From Ypsolopha sequella (Eukaryota; Arthropoda; Insecta; Lepidoptera; Ypsolophidae), in contig OW203988.1 in assembly GCA_934047225.1 (NCBI GenBank), forward strand, positions 1,736,001 through 1,800,000: 64,000 nt of DNA. The letters run 5' to 3'. Below are positions 10,236 through 22,773 of the stretch, piece after piece; positions within the stretch are counted from its first letter, which is position 1; every line of letters begins with the position of its first letter. The position numbers and the translations under genes were made by a program. Below the pieces are notes generated by a model, which saw only the letters and a program-made list of their open reading frames with translations, was not told the origin of the DNA and did no database searches.

Positions 10236-12055
10236 GGCGGTTGGTTACGCCAAACATGCTCTCGGGTTTGGACAATTTAATATATTAAATGTTTGTAAGT
10301 AGTTCAGAAGTTGAACTACATTATAATTTTCAGATTTGACACAAGTATCACAATCGTTGGCATTGAAACTAGTAAAACATTTTTTTTTGTCCTGTATTGA
10401 ATTTTTTTAGTGTCAAGATATAAAAGTAGCTTATTCATGTAATATTTTAATATGTTTTTTCCTTTGTTATTCAAAAATAAATACACTATCATTTCTTTAC
10501 TCAATTATAAAATATTTTATTTTGTAGTTAATAATAATAATACACAAGTTAAATTTTTGTACATAGGCGAGCTTAATACTATTTAGTATTTTCTACCAGC
10601 TAACTTTTGGCAATGGGGAAGTTGTTGGGGCAGTGCCATGATTTTAAAATGTTTACATGTGTAAATATACTTAAATACTCAGTAAAGTAAATTATACTAC
10701 TTACATCCTAATAAACAAAATAAAGTAATAATTGATAAGTTCAAGTACTTATACTACTTAAATTTAACATATACCGTACATAAATAATTATAATGATGTG
10801 AATCTATTAACTAATAAATAACAGTCATAAGAAGAAAACAAGAAATTAAGAAACGTTCTGTAAATTAAGAAAGTGTTGTTTTATCGAACTCTTGAAGACT
10901 GACATGGACGAAGCTTCACGGACGTGTAGCGGCAAACCGTTCCACAAGCGTATTGCACTCATGGTGAAAGAATTTGAATACATGCATGAACTATGCGCAG
11001 GTGTGCGAAGAAGCCACGCTTTGCTGGGACGTTGATGACGGTCGAGGGACGAAAGGGATACGAAGCGTTCTTTCAGATATGACGGGGAACTAGGGTTTTG
11101 GAGAATACCATAAAGAAAGGTCAGAACATGGGAATCTCTACGGTACCTGCTGATATTAAGCCAAGTGAGTTCAGTGCGGAATTCGGAAATGTGATCGTAC
11201 TTACGCAGTCCAAATATGTACCAGATGCATAAGTTCAGAAGGTGGTCAAGCTTATTAAGAAAATCCTCAGTGAAGTCGGGATAGCAACCATCCGCATAAT
11301 CTAAGATGGGGCCACAAGGATCTAAGCAACAAGGTAACTGGCAGAAACTTTTGCACGCGTTTAAGGGCATTGATACAAATACAAATATTTTCTTGCTGGT
11401 TTCCGACACGTATAAGCCCCACGACATATTTTATTATTTATGATGTGCAAACCCAGATTTTTTACCTCAGTATAGTAAGGTAGGGTACTTAAGTCAACTT
11501 TGTCCACTAAAGCCCTATTTCTCAGAATTATGACTTGCGTCTTAACAGGATTGACTAAAAGTTCGTATTGCTCAGTCCAAGCACTAATAGACTCGAGATC
11601 AATGTTTATTTTTAGAACAGCATGTGATAAATAAGTCCTTCTTGCAAGATAAATACAGCTGCAAGTCATCAGCGTACATGTGATAAGAGCTGAAGTTCAC
11701 AACATACACAAGAGTATTATACTACTGAAGTCAAATAAGGTAAGGAGTATAAGTTGCCTATCGTCCATAGCTAGCCGGATATCATCGGTAATTTTAATAA
11801 GAGCAGAACTGGTACTATGGGATGGACTCAGTAGACTGATCATTCTAGTTCCAACACCAAATTACGTTTTCCATGATTTTTGTGACGTTTCCATTTTTTT
11901 TTTTCTCAGTGATTTTTTTCAATTCTTGTTTCAAATCTGAAAAATTATAATGTAGTTCAACTTCTTAACTTCTGACACAAATTTTATTTGTTAAAATATT
12001 TTGATTTAATATGCTAAATTGTCCAAATGCGAGGCATGTTTAGTGCAACCGACCC
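10236..12055. mobile_element. Foldback-type element with about 110-bp inverted arms and an internal LINE
   Basis: The left arm (about 10236-10345; 'caaacatgct', 'tttggacaattta', 'gaagttgaactacattataa') is matched by the reverse complement of the right arm (about 11925-12055). Between the arms lies a LINE fragment on the minus strand. The simplest reading is a palindromic DNA element into which a LINE inserted. Termini and target duplication could not be fixed. Confidence 0.6.
10530..11880 (-). pseudogene. LINE fragment: RT fingers, internal deletion, YADD box and C-terminus
   Basis: Going down the minus strand, 11870-11730 reads 'ALIKITDDIRLAMDDRQ' followed by 'LILLTLFDFS', the RT start. The next part is missing, including the VPQG box. 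'YHMYADDLQLYL' then appears at about 11665, and 11669-11361 and 11427-10846 carry the thumb and C-terminus in two overlapping frames, ending in 'SAIRLWNGLPLHVREASSM' and 'SSIKQHFL'. Frameshifts and the deletion make it inactive. The 3' end (10560-10975) is shared with the fragment at 44285-44690, so one LINE family seeded both. Confidence 0.85.
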
Positions 12056-12211
12056 TTAAACAGTTGAATTTTTTCGAGCCATGAGCCATGAAACAATTAT
12101 TCAGTAATTATGTAATAAAATTCCCTACGTCAATTATGTTAAAACTATGTATAAGTCGTTAGAAAGCTAGTGAAACAACTTACAATTACGTGTATATAAA
12201 GGTAATAAAAA

Positions 12212-12580
12212 ATATATATACAGAGTTATTTTTGGACCCCTAGCCAAATTTTTCACGTCATAGTACAATCAATCTATGAAAAAAAAACGATATTATTTTT
12301 TTACATTTTTCACCAACTTTTCCTAACACAAATTAAAATTTGTTGTTTTTTCACCACATGCACCACCCCACGCGCCGCCGGCCACCCCTTCACCACCCTC
12401 CCCATCATCCGCTACCGCGCTGAGCGCAAGGGTGACCGAACGCGCCTAAAAATTTAGGATTTATATACGGATTTAAAACAGAAAAAATGGATATTCAATT
12501 ATAAACAAATATTTTTTATTTATTTCCATAAATCATATTTACTTTGCCTAGGGGTCCAAAAATATACAAGGTGTATACAG
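12212..12580. mobile_element. MITE with about 35-bp terminal inverted repeats
   Basis: Left terminus 'tttttggacccctagccaaa' (12230s) pairs with right terminus 'tttgcctaggggtccaaaaa' (12543-12562), extending outward into 'tatatac/gtatac'. A GC-rich core (12360-12440) has no ORF of note. TA-rich flanks hide the target duplication. Confidence 0.65.
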
Positions 12581-12745
12581 TATACTAAAGAGATAAAATA
12601 ATTACCTTTACACGAATTTTGCGCCTACATTCAGTCATTGTTAAAAAATGTAATACAAACATAATTACCTATCGCAAATGAATGTTAAAAAGACACTTCT
12701 CAATCCCTAAAAAAAGTTTCGGGTCACAGTGAAAGACCTTATATC

Positions 12746-13260
12746 ATTAGGTGATTCATTTGGAGATATTTTATTTAAACTAAAAAAAAGAATTTAAACT
12801 AAACTAAATTCAAATGTTATCCGTAACTGCGGTTAAGGTGGTCCGTTCTACAATTCCAATTTTCGATGACGCGTCTTTATTGCGAGAACAATTTGGTGAG
12901 CTATTAATTTGCGCTTCGGACCAGTGATTTGGCAGCCTAGATCCTGTGACATCACACCCCTAGACTTTTTCCTTTGGGGCTATGTAAAATCTAAAGCCTA
13001 TTTGGATAAGCCGCGTAAGATTGAGCAACTGGAAGCCAACATTATTGAAATGATCGGATGCGTCATCGAAAATTGGAACTGCAGAAGGGACTATGTTAAC
13101 CGCAGTTCTTTGCGGACGACATTTGAAAGAAATAACCTTTAAAAAAGAAATGTAAAGAATGGTCTTTTTGTATGATAATAAAGTAACCCGATTAATTAGT
13201 TTATTTTTGATAATTAGGTATTTAGTTTTGAAAAAAGTACCTCCAAGTGAATCACCCATT
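12746..13260. mobile_element. Mariner-derived foldback element
   Basis: Terminal 'ggtgattcatttggag' (12751-12766) is the inverse of 'ctccaagtgaatcacc' (13241-13256). The inversion is much longer than a TIR: 12822-12872 ('gcggttaagg ... aattttcgatgacgcgtc') is the reverse complement, with changes, of 13055-13110, which codes the C-terminal transposase end. So the 5' half is an inverted copy of the 3' half. The element is about 515 bp and non-autonomous. Confidence 0.75.
12876..13142 (+). pseudogene. Tc1/mariner transposase C-terminal fragment
   Basis: 12876 onward reads 'LLREQFGELLI', then a frameshift, then 'IWQPRSCDITPLDFFLWGY', where the 'SCDITPLDF' block holds the second/third catalytic acidic site region of IS630-Tc1-mariner enzymes. 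'VKSKAYLDKP', 'RKIEQLEANI' and the C-terminal end follow. The N-terminal DNA-binding half is absent and replaced by the inverted 3' end, so it is inactive. Confidence 0.8.
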
Positions 13261-15680
13261 ATACTCGTATGTTTCACGAAAAGTTTTAATCCGCAAAAAT
13301 GTTTGCACATCAACACACACATTTTAGGCAAAATTAATGCTTACAATTAAACTCCACAATTAATAAAATTAGTCAAGATCCAAATACTAATTCATTGTCA
13401 TGATAGGATAATAATCTAAAATAGATAACATACTCACCCCATAATCACTTTGGTCTAAAGTTAATATTATTTTCTGCACTATAAACGCATAAAAAATTAT
13501 TTAGAGAATAATTTGTTCAATTATGTAGTCAACGTGAGTTTCTTAACCGCTACAGGAACCCTAGCGCAGCTTTTAATTTTCGCTATTCTAGCACTTTACA
13601 ATCACTGTTACACCGTAACTCCTCTAGCTAGAACATAGCAAGATAAAGAACTAACAGGTTACAGCCACAAGGCGCAATTAGATAGGCTATATAGCTCCTG
13701 TGAGTGAAACCCATCTGTGTTAATTGGGAAGTTTCTTTAAAACACTAGTATTCGAAAAATTGTTAAATGTTGATTTTCTATTTGGGATAATCCCCGGTAA
13801 AAATTGGGCTGTTACTGGACCTACAACTTTAGTTATTCAGCCTAAATTTAATTACAAAATAAGCTCTCAAAAGTTGTAAACGATTTCAAATATGTACTTC
13901 TATGTATGTGGGAATAACCCCCTTGTAATTTCAGGCCAACAATTGAACAACAATTTTAGTAATTTAGTCTACTCTTAGTCTTAGATAATTTTAGTTAGTC
14001 TAAGTTTTTAATAAGTTCGATAAATTTTAAAATACCTATTTATATATTTAATTTATTACTAACAACATTTAGGTAATTTTGATTTTAAACACATACTATG
14101 AACGTATAAATTAACAGTTTTAATTTATTTTGATTGGCTATATTTCGACCCAGGCAGTAGATAGGGTCGTCTGGCAAATAGTTTTTTTTAAATAATAACA
14201 TTATACCTAGAAAAAAACTGACACCGATAGAAAAAAAAATTGAATCATAAACCAGAGACAATATTTAAAAAAAAAGGAGTTTTGTTGGTTGGCTACTAAG
14301 GTGGCTTTATTATATAATTTAATTAAGAGCGATCTTCCGAGAGCGGTCGTCCGAGAGCGGTTTCGCAGCCGGATTGTGAAAAAACCTGCCTTTTTCTAAT
14401 CAATTGAAACAGAACACTTAAATTCAAAATTCACTCAATAGTTATTCAATAAAATGTTATTACCTATGTATTATGTATTTGCCATTTGTTTCTGTAAAGA
14501 AGAATTTGAACTTTTTATTTTCAAAACTTCAAACTAAAAATGAAAACAAGAAGACTGGTCACGATACTCATCATCAACCATGGAATTTTACATGCCTGAG
14601 ACCAATCAGAAATGAGAACGCGTAGAGGGCAGACAGACCGTTATTCCTTCTGATTGTTTTTCTAGCGGTGTTATAATACATTTGGCCAATCACATCGCAG
14701 AATAACGGTTTTATATATAATGTAATATTATGACATCAGTCAAACAATAAAGGTACTTATGTTACCACTTTTGATGTAGTAATTACATAATTACAATATC
14801 AAAATGGGGGTATGGGATTAGATAAACTAACGCCGCGACGAAATGTAGCCTGTCAGCCATAGATAAGAGTAGTATAAACTATATAGAGTTGTATACAAAG
14901 TATGATGTCAGTGCTGCAGTAACTGCGTCCGCTGATGACAGTCACTCGCTCGCTTGATTCGGAAAAAATTCGAAACATGTCTTGTAACGCGAGATAATTC
15001 ATGTAAGTCTATCTGTTTTTAAATAAATAATTAATTATAGATATTTATATATATATATATATTAAAACAATTTTACTCATTATTATACCTTGACCTGCTT
15101 GTTGGAAGGCTGCCGTCCATAATACAAAAGCCGTATCCGTCCACTTTGACAGTGGTTGAAAATTTAACATATTTGAATAGATAAATCTTGTATTTTTGTT
15201 ATCAATAGAAAACAAGCTAACATATATGTATGCCACAGTTATTGGTATTCATTCTTCAAAACTTTCGAGTTACATTCACTGTTTAGAATGTGGCATTTTA
15301 TTGCAATTCTTTGATACCATTGATAACAAGGTGTAAATTTAGTTACGTGCTTTTTGAGGGACAGAACAAATTGATAACATTAGGCAAAGCATGAATACAA
15401 ATCGCGAAAAAAATAATCAACCTTTTTAGTTTATTTTTTGTCTCTTTTAAGGAAACTTTTTTAAACTTTACCACTCACATTGGAAATACATAGATAAAAA
15501 ATATAATATTATAGCATATTTTGAGTAACTAAGGTTTGGTTTCTTGAACAAAGAACATGATTCATTAATAGTTTCATTTATATCTCAACCACATTTTATA
15601 AAAAAAATCTTCTTGGCCGCATAAAAATCGACACCAGTCACATTGTCACGAACACCGTTGCAGTAAGTACACTTGTAACT
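13261..15680. other. Intergenic, no gene recognised
   Basis: AT-rich DNA with a short TA microsatellite at about 15046-15062 and short repeated phrases ('gagcggtcgtccgagagcgg' near 14340). Nothing with coding character is seen on either strand. Confidence 0.4.
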
Positions 15681-15689
15681 AGGTATTCA

Positions 15690-15955
15690 GTGCCTGGAGT
15701 CGACGACCCTGTGCCTCATCATGACATGTTGCGACAGGGTGTGCGCCGGCGCCGTGCAGCAACACGGACGCGCCACGTGACTCAGCTGCGAGCTGTGCGC
15801 GCGCAGCTCGATGCCACGGGAGGTGTGCGCGGGCGCCGTGTGGCTGACACGAAGATGATGCATCTAAGAGAGAGAATATAACAAAGAAATCGTTACGGAC
15901 TGTTTCCGATTGCAAGTCACAGTCCACACTCGTTTCACCGACGATTTTCACGTCA
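15690..15955 (-). other. CpG-rich island with open frames, possible exon
   Basis: An abrupt rise in GC and CpG content for about 170 bases (15690-15855). Minus-strand frames stay open: one gives a 90-residue ORF, and another contains two similar 'TAPAHT' segments and 'RPCCC' before a stop. A plus-strand frame is also open, rich in Arg. No family is recognised and no splice pair is convincing. It may be an exon, a decayed repeat or a small GC island. Confidence 0.25.
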
Positions 15956-16149
15956 CAGCATGATGAGCGGTGAGCCCTATCGTCTTATATTTGGGCAGAA
16001 ATTATCTGTTAATAGGGTCCCGTTGGTTACCCTTTGGGTACGGAACCCTAAAAAGCAGTCAAAGGTTATGTCAATTTAGCAAAATCTGGTATGAACCGTC
16101 TTTAACAACCTAAAAGACCAAATCGTTTGATTTGTTTAGATAATTTTGA

Positions 16150-16207
16150 GACAGGATATTTTGGGATAGGATATTTTAGGATAGGATATTTTGGGATAGG
16201 ATATTTT
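16150..16207. repeat. Short tandem repeat, about 15-17 bp unit, four copies
   Basis: 'ggatattttgggata' repeats four times with one a/g variant. The segment just before it (16010-16060) is a remnant of the 'gggttccg' dispersed repeat. Confidence 0.8.
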
Positions 16208-16265
16208 TTAAAGCCTCGATCTTATCGGGATTTGGTTTTTCTCTGTCCGGTGTTATGATATGGCC

Positions 16266-16525
16266 TCAGAATGGGGTTTCTCTCTTAAGAAATACAGACT
16301 TAGTCAGTACTAATTGATCACATATTTTAAGGAATCTGATAATAACTTTCGAATGTCTATCAAATTCTATGTATATAATATCTACCATGTTTGGTTGGGT
16401 AGATGCTGCTAAAGGAATTGTGCCTGAAGGAATAATATTATCATCCGTCATGATTAAGCTTTCTTCTGCCTCTTTTTCTTCGAGTTCAATTAACAGACCT
16501 AAGTGACGGTTCGTGTCCCTAAAGG
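16266..16525 (-). other. Unassigned minus-strand open frame, possible exon
   Basis: A frame opens just after a 'tttag' acceptor-like site near 16525 and runs about 85 codons through an acidic stretch ('IELEEKEAEESLIMTDDN'), then 'SGTIPLAASTQPNMVDI', to a stop at 16266. Composition is balanced and protein-like. I do not recognise it; a transposase remnant or a host exon are both possible. Confidence 0.25.
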
Positions 16526-17379
16526 CTTACGAATCGTAGAAAGATTATAAAGCTTTGGTAGTAATGGGTCTAGTGTAGACTAAATTTAATGTCTTTATGA
16601 TTTTTCCCCCAGTACCAATATATATAATATGAAGTGAAATAAAAATAGTCTTTGTTTGTATTGGTTTTCTCGTAATAATTACAGGTAAGTATGCATGACA
16701 TGTATGTCACACGAAAACTGGGAGATGACTGTCGTCCGCGGGCAGCGGGCTCGATGCGCCGCAATTAGCTTGGCGTAATCTAATTAGAACTGTGTCACTA
16801 CAAAGCAAAATATCCGATTTTAGATAAGGGAAAATTTTTGTTTGTTAGTTTTTGTCTCACTGAAGCCAAAAAGTAATTTAATTGGAACACTATTTAAAAT
16901 CTGAGTGAGCTTTAATTTATAATATTTTTACTTGGATGAAAAGGAATGTGTAGGAATTATACAATCAATAGGAAATGCTTCTTATCTAGGTACTCACGAT
17001 GAGTTGATTATTATTTTTATCTTCCCTTCTCTTGCTTTCTCTGAGATTTTGATCCGTCAATATCGGGAGGGATCTTTATGTCGGTAGGTTTGTAGAGTGG
17101 TAAACACGACGACGTGAAAACGATGAATTAGTGTAGTCAATTTTGAAAGAACCCTGAAGTTGGCCGTTGGCAAGGATTTTTAAAAAGAAAATCGGAAGGA
17201 AATTTACTAAAATTTAATCGATTTGAAATTACATGAAGATTACAAACTTATGATGAACAAAACTTATATATTAGTTATTATATGAACAGAAAATCATTTT
17301 TAATATCAATTGTAAAATCACTTGTAATATCCCACAAATATTATAATCAAGTGATGCCAAAGATCTGAGTATGACCTCA

Positions 17380-17740
17380 CGTCATCACGATGATAGAATG
17401 AAGGTGGCCTCTTGGACGGTAAAATGCATTTTTGAATTATCGGTCGATGATGCGTCAGCAATTTGACAGCTTGCAATCTGTACGGTGGCATGATGACTGT
17501 TCGAGTCGGTAAGGGCGTAGTCCTCGACGTAACACACTACACCACAGAGACAATGTACTGTGTACAAATATTAAACAGAAATATGACTGTAGGCAGTAGT
17601 CGAAGCTTGTTTGGCACAATTTTATCCGGTCTGTGTGCATCGGAGAGCACGTCAAGCTGTTGGTTCCAGCAACCATTCAAAGAAGTATTTTTTAAGTGTA
17701 GGCGGTTTCTGCTTGCGTCTCACACTGGAAAATGATGCAT
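17380..17740. repeat. Probable LINE-derived segment
   Basis: Contains 'catcggagagcacgtcaagc' followed by 'tgttggttcc', a motif often found in lepidopteran RTE-like LINE remnants. Overlapping ORFs on both strands (17463-17735 plus, 17455-17676 minus) have no recognisable domain. Confidence 0.4.
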
Positions 17741-18599
17741 GGGCCGCATACCCAAAACCAGGGGTGTAATAAAGTTCCGCATCTGCATCCGCAAGTGAGG
17801 AATATCCGCATGAAATTGTAACTCTACGAATCGCACTTCCGCAACTTTCACATCAGAGGCCTATAGAAGTTTTGTGAAATAACGCAAGCGCGACACAATA
17901 AACATTTTATTTCAGACAAATTTTCAGTCCATATACAAAAATTACTTAAGGCGATATGAAAAAAAATTATGAGAGCTTGAGGGGCGTGGTTTAGCCGTAG
18001 ACGCGGGGAGCGCCCCGATTTCAACATCGCGAGAGCGTGCCGCGCGGCAACGATCTTGCTTGTGTTTCGAAGTTTTAGAAAAGAGGAGTCATGGAGTCGT
18101 TCAAAATAAAATAGTGTTGGTTACTTTTTATCTGTGTTATGTTTATACCAGCCAGTTGTAAGGCACCCATTGAAGCTTTGATAATAATTGATTTGATAAT
18201 TTTGATAAATGATTTTACTTATGTTAAATAAATATTTTTTGGCTTTGACTATGTATGTAGGTAAACTAGTGTACACGAATGTATGTCTACTTATGTATTA
18301 GCAGTGATTGGAATAATCATATACTTAGAACAAATTCACAAAATAATAATTTCCATACGAGTACATTTATTAAATATTTAACTATCCAGAATTTTATCCG
18401 GGATATGATTTTGGGGCACAAATACAATAAAAGCTACGAAGTAGGTATATTCAGTTATTTGTATTCAATCATCCATTTATTTCTATTTAAAGTTTACAAA
18501 ATACCATTTCACGCCTTGGGAAAAATAGGAATTAAGGAAAAATATTGAAGTGATGAATATTTTAGACCATTTAATTTTTTATACATAACTTTGTTTACA

Positions 18600-18962
18600 T
18601 AAGGTGATACTTATTCATACATCCAAATTTATACTGAAAATTCGGTATAAAGGTCCAATGACCCTTTTTCTGGAAAATCTTAATTTATTATTTTCTTTTC
18701 CTCTATAAACGCAAGCCAAGCCCTGAGTCAATACAACGGAGGGTCAAAATTTTGTTTTTTGAAATTTGCAAAGTATAACCTTTTGCAAATTTTGCAAAAT
18801 AAAATTGTGACCTCTTATAGTAATTACCTCTCGGGTGGGCTTGCGTTTGTAGGAAACACGAAAAAATATTTACTTATTTCACAAAATGGGTCATTGAATC
18901 TTGATACTGAGCACTTAACGAGTCTTCAGTACGAATTTGGCTGGATAAATAAAACTTAGTTT
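18600..18962. mobile_element. Palindromic MITE, copy 1 of a small family
   Basis: Left 'ccaaatttatactgaa ... ccaatgaccc' pairs with right 'gggtcattgaat ... ttcagtacgaatttgg'. The right arm also matches 30380-30470, and the end motif resembles 47068-47338. Confidence 0.5.
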
Positions 18963-20640
18963 GCATACTATGTTCTAAAGTTGTTCTAATGTTTATGTTC
19001 TAAAGTTGATTAAAAACGAGAGGATTTTATAATAATATTTTACTGCTCTTTATCCGTTTAATTTTAAAAACATCGATCGAGCGGTAAAAATCACAAGGAC
19101 TAAAGTAGTCGTAAATCAAATTTACAGCAACTTAAGTTCTTATTATTTTTGTAGAAATGTTTGAAAACAACGGAGTAATTGAGCAAAAACAATATTTGTT
19201 TTAAACAGCCATAAATAAGACTTTGCCAAATCTCCTTCCAATGATGGCTGCAGCACCGGATAATGCAGCATAATTGGTCCTGTAAGAACGTTTGCACCAG
19301 CAACCATCTAAAATGACATCAATTATTGGTATTCAGTCTTTACTGACTCTTCTCTTTCAAAGCCGCTTCTTTCTCACGTTCGCCTGCACGTTTTATTTCT
19401 TCTATTTAAACTCTATTTCGTATGGAAGAGGCTCATCATCACAGCTGACCTCTAGTGAGCACTCAATATTATTTTCTTAGCGTCTTCTCTTTAAATTTTT
19501 TTTAAGCTAAAAATAAAGTAAAAGACAATATTTACGTGTCTTAACATTAGTAATTAAATGTAACTCGATAAAGGGCAACTTCAGTCACCTGTGTTCTGTC
19601 GATCCGCCAACACATTCCGTAGTTAGTTTTACCGCAGGGGTATTATTTTCAATAGTTTTTTCAATTCTACAAAATACAAACACATAGTTTTTTTAACAAG
19701 AATTATTGTCATAGGATTTTTTTTCTTCAGGATTAGAAATAAATAAATTACTACCAACCCTTTTTGTTCAAACGAGTTGGCATATTCTTCTTCGTCCAAA
19801 TTCAAAAATATTAATGGCGACTCCATTCCTTTTTCAATATTAGAAAAAAATTGTGAATATTAGAAAAAATACGTAAGTATACTAACATTCTCTTTTCTCT
19901 CATTTTATGAGCATTTTCTTTGAGGCGTTGAATGTGTCGGGTTTTGTTCATTACCCTTTTTCGTTTATTGCGTTTATTAGCCATTACAATGTTATAATTT
20001 ATTATGCGAGTAATCACGGCCGCAACTGACGTAGAACCGTCTCTGACAATGGTCATGAGCGGACTGAGCGGACGCGGGAAAGTGACATCGTTAATTACTT
20101 CCTAATGTGAAAATTGAGAGCGCAACAATGCGTATCGATCCAAATAAACATGGCGTAAGCGCCAAACTACATATTATTTATTTAAAAATAAAGTATGCCG
20201 TTTATGAAAAATCTGTTTAACCAGGTACTAAAACTTATATTTATCTTCAGTTGGAAGGAAATTTCATATTTAAAATGGTATGCTTTGCAGAGTGACAGAA
20301 AACAGCGCGGAAATTCGGGGTTGTCTTTGGAATTAAATTCGATCGAGAAAATTTCATCAAATCACGTTTCTACTCTAAGCAGGTCCTAGATTATATAGTC
20401 AAGAAACACATATACAAATATCAAATCCACAAGTCTTGATTTGGTGAAGTTATAGGAAACAAGCAACCCCACCAAATTTTAATATTTTCGTATCGCCTTA
20501 AAACTAATATTTAAATTACTTAAAAAACTAATACCTAATAGCTAAATAATACAACGCAATAAGAAGTTTGTATGTAGGGCAACGGTGGGCACTTCAATAC
20601 AAATTTGTACATGTTGAACAGAGCGTAAAGACGACAAACT
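18963..20640. other. Intergenic, no gene recognised
   Basis: Several short ORFs on both strands (for example 19811-20056 minus, Lys/Arg-rich) lack family signatures, start context or splice support. I see no supportable gene. Confidence 0.4.
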
Positions 20641-20649
20641 TATTATAGA

Positions 20650-21150
20650 ATTAAATGTGAATTAAGACGATTACCATCGCCAAATTAGCAGCTCGATATT
20701 TGTCACTACAAATATCAACGGAAACGACATTGAAATAACGTTCATATCAGCGCGCAATGCATAGTGGCTGTTACGACGCTCGCTGCGTCCTTGAGAGGGC
20801 GAAATAGGAGAAAATTATACTTTTCACTTGGACGTGATTACTTGATTTAATAATTTTATGTTATGTTTATAGCTATAAAGTTTATCTATTTATCAAAGCA
20901 TAAATGAATTCAATCGGCCAAGCCACTCAGGAGCAGTAGGGAATTTGAGGTCAAAAAACACCATTCAGTAAAAAAAAAATTCATGTAGAAGTTTTGGTGG
21001 TATGAAAAAGAAAAATGTTGCATGTGTTGTCTAAGTATGTTGTTATTCATAATAAATTTTTTCATTATTTTTGGTTTGGCCATAAACGAGGAGTACGCTT
21101 TAGAAAGTACCCATTTGGCAATAGTAAGGCCCTTAAGTGTCGTCGGGTAA
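20650..21150. repeat. Interspersed repeat, copy A
   Basis: About 500 bases align closely with 28205-28680 (shared phrases 'aaattagcagctcgat', 'ttacgacgctcgctgcgtcc', 'tagaaagtacccatttggc'). The two copies differ at roughly one base in seven or eight, so this is an old family. It has no long ORF. Confidence 0.8.
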
Positions 21151-21539
21151 ACGTCTTCACTCGCCCTGATGAAGGCAGTCTGAATCTGCTAAAACTAGTC
21201 GGCCATCCCGATCATACATTGATTTTTATTTTTATTGTACCTTACAATGTATACTCTAAGCCCATGATCCTTACTCGCCCACCCCCTTCCCCCTCAGTAA
21301 GGGGACGGCTCTCAAACAGGCACAAACCAGGTGGCCCACCTATTATTGTAATAGAAATATGATATGTCTAGGTTAGGCAGATAGATCATGATATGCCCAA
21401 TTCCACGATGTGCTGATGACATATCCATTATTTAAAACGGATTGGTGACGGGCAGCAACGTCACTGGTGCGAGGGTTTCGGCACCGTGCTCATCGACCCG
21501 CCTGCCCAGCGTGTGTGAGTATGGGCATTTTTTCCGTCA

Positions 21540-21990
21540 ATAGTGGATTAATTTTGCAAAGGCCTATTTTCAGCAGTGGACGAAGACAGGCTATATGGAT
21601 GGTTGGATGGATGGAAGAAAGTCTAAATTTGTCTAACTTTTGATGTTCAGTACCTTATTCTAGTTCAGTACCTAAGCCTTCACGTCTGTCTCTCTATCCG
21701 TTTGTCCGTCTGTCACCAAGCCGAATTGTTTGTCAGGCGCTAACATTTTAGCGGCTTGTTTTTTGTCGCATTTATGTTGCTATTACATCTATACTGTTGC
21801 TATTTACCGTAATATTTAAGGGTTTCGTACCCGACGGCTGCAAAACATTAAAACTCAATAGGGGACTCCATACAATATTTTTATTTTGTCGTACGGAACC
21901 CTGTGTGCGCAAATGCAACTCGCACTTGGTTGGTTTTATTAAACGGCATTTCTCAAAAAGCCATATAAAAGATAAAAATTTTTGCATTTC
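21540..21990. repeat. LINE-like tail plus 'gggttccg' family copy 3
   Basis: 'aaaggcctattttcagcagt' with (ggat)n at 21550-21615 is the reverse complement of the phrase at 7553. It is followed by 'ccgtttgtccgtctgtcacc' through 'cgtacggaaccc' and 'gcaactcgcacttggttgg' (21690-21945), a copy of the common dispersed repeat. Confidence 0.6.
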
Positions 21991-22539
21991 ACAATAAAAT
22001 GGGATTAAAGCGGTTACCGATATTAATATCGGCCCGAAAGTACTTTATCGATTTGTGAATCTCATTAAGTCAGCTTAATGTTTTCATTGATAACAACGAT
22101 AAAATTCCTAGGATATTTCTTTCGGGAATGTTATTATATTTTAAATTAGCTGTTGCTATCGGCAGGTCCTCACTGTTTAAAGTAAAGAGATAAAAATAAT
22201 ATACAAGTAAATGTAAAGAGTATGTAGTGTTTAGTTTTTTACCGAATATCCAATATTTTACAGGAGGATGAGTAACGGCGGGCGGACCCCCTTTTCGGGC
22301 GCCTATACCCGCCAAAAAAATGTTCCTTTATGTCCCCCGGACAGGACTACTCAGAATGATCCAAAGAACATTTCTGGTGAGTGGCTTTCCTGTATCACAC
22401 TTTTTTTAAATCAGCTCCTTTTGGCGACAATAATGACTCCAGTAACAGGAAGTGCCGTTTTGATTCACTTGCGAGTGTCAAAAAAATTTATGAAATTGAT
22501 AATTTAAAGTGCAATAGCTTTTTTTCGCGTCTAATTCAT

Positions 22540-22760
22540 AAATCATAAAAATCATAAAATTGTTTATTTTGACAAATCAATATACAAATAGAAGCTTTAG
22601 TTTTTTTACAGCACCATATGGCCACAGTCTTAACTTGATATATCATACAGAGGCCGAGCAAAAGGGGCGTGGCAGACAGACAAACGGACACCAAAGTGAT
22701 CCATGAGGGTTCCGTGTTTTCATGTTCAGATACGGAACCCTAAAAATCATCGTTGAAGCA
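22540..22760. repeat. 'gggttccg' family remnant, copy 4
   Basis: 'agacagacaaacggacacca' and 'cagatacggaaccctaaaaa' match the ends of the other copies. Confidence 0.55.
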
Positions 22761-22773
22761 AAAATAGAGGGGA

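Noticed and set aside
22268..22507. 79-residue plus ORF
   Set aside because: No domain, and adjacent to repeat remnants; not supportable as a gene.
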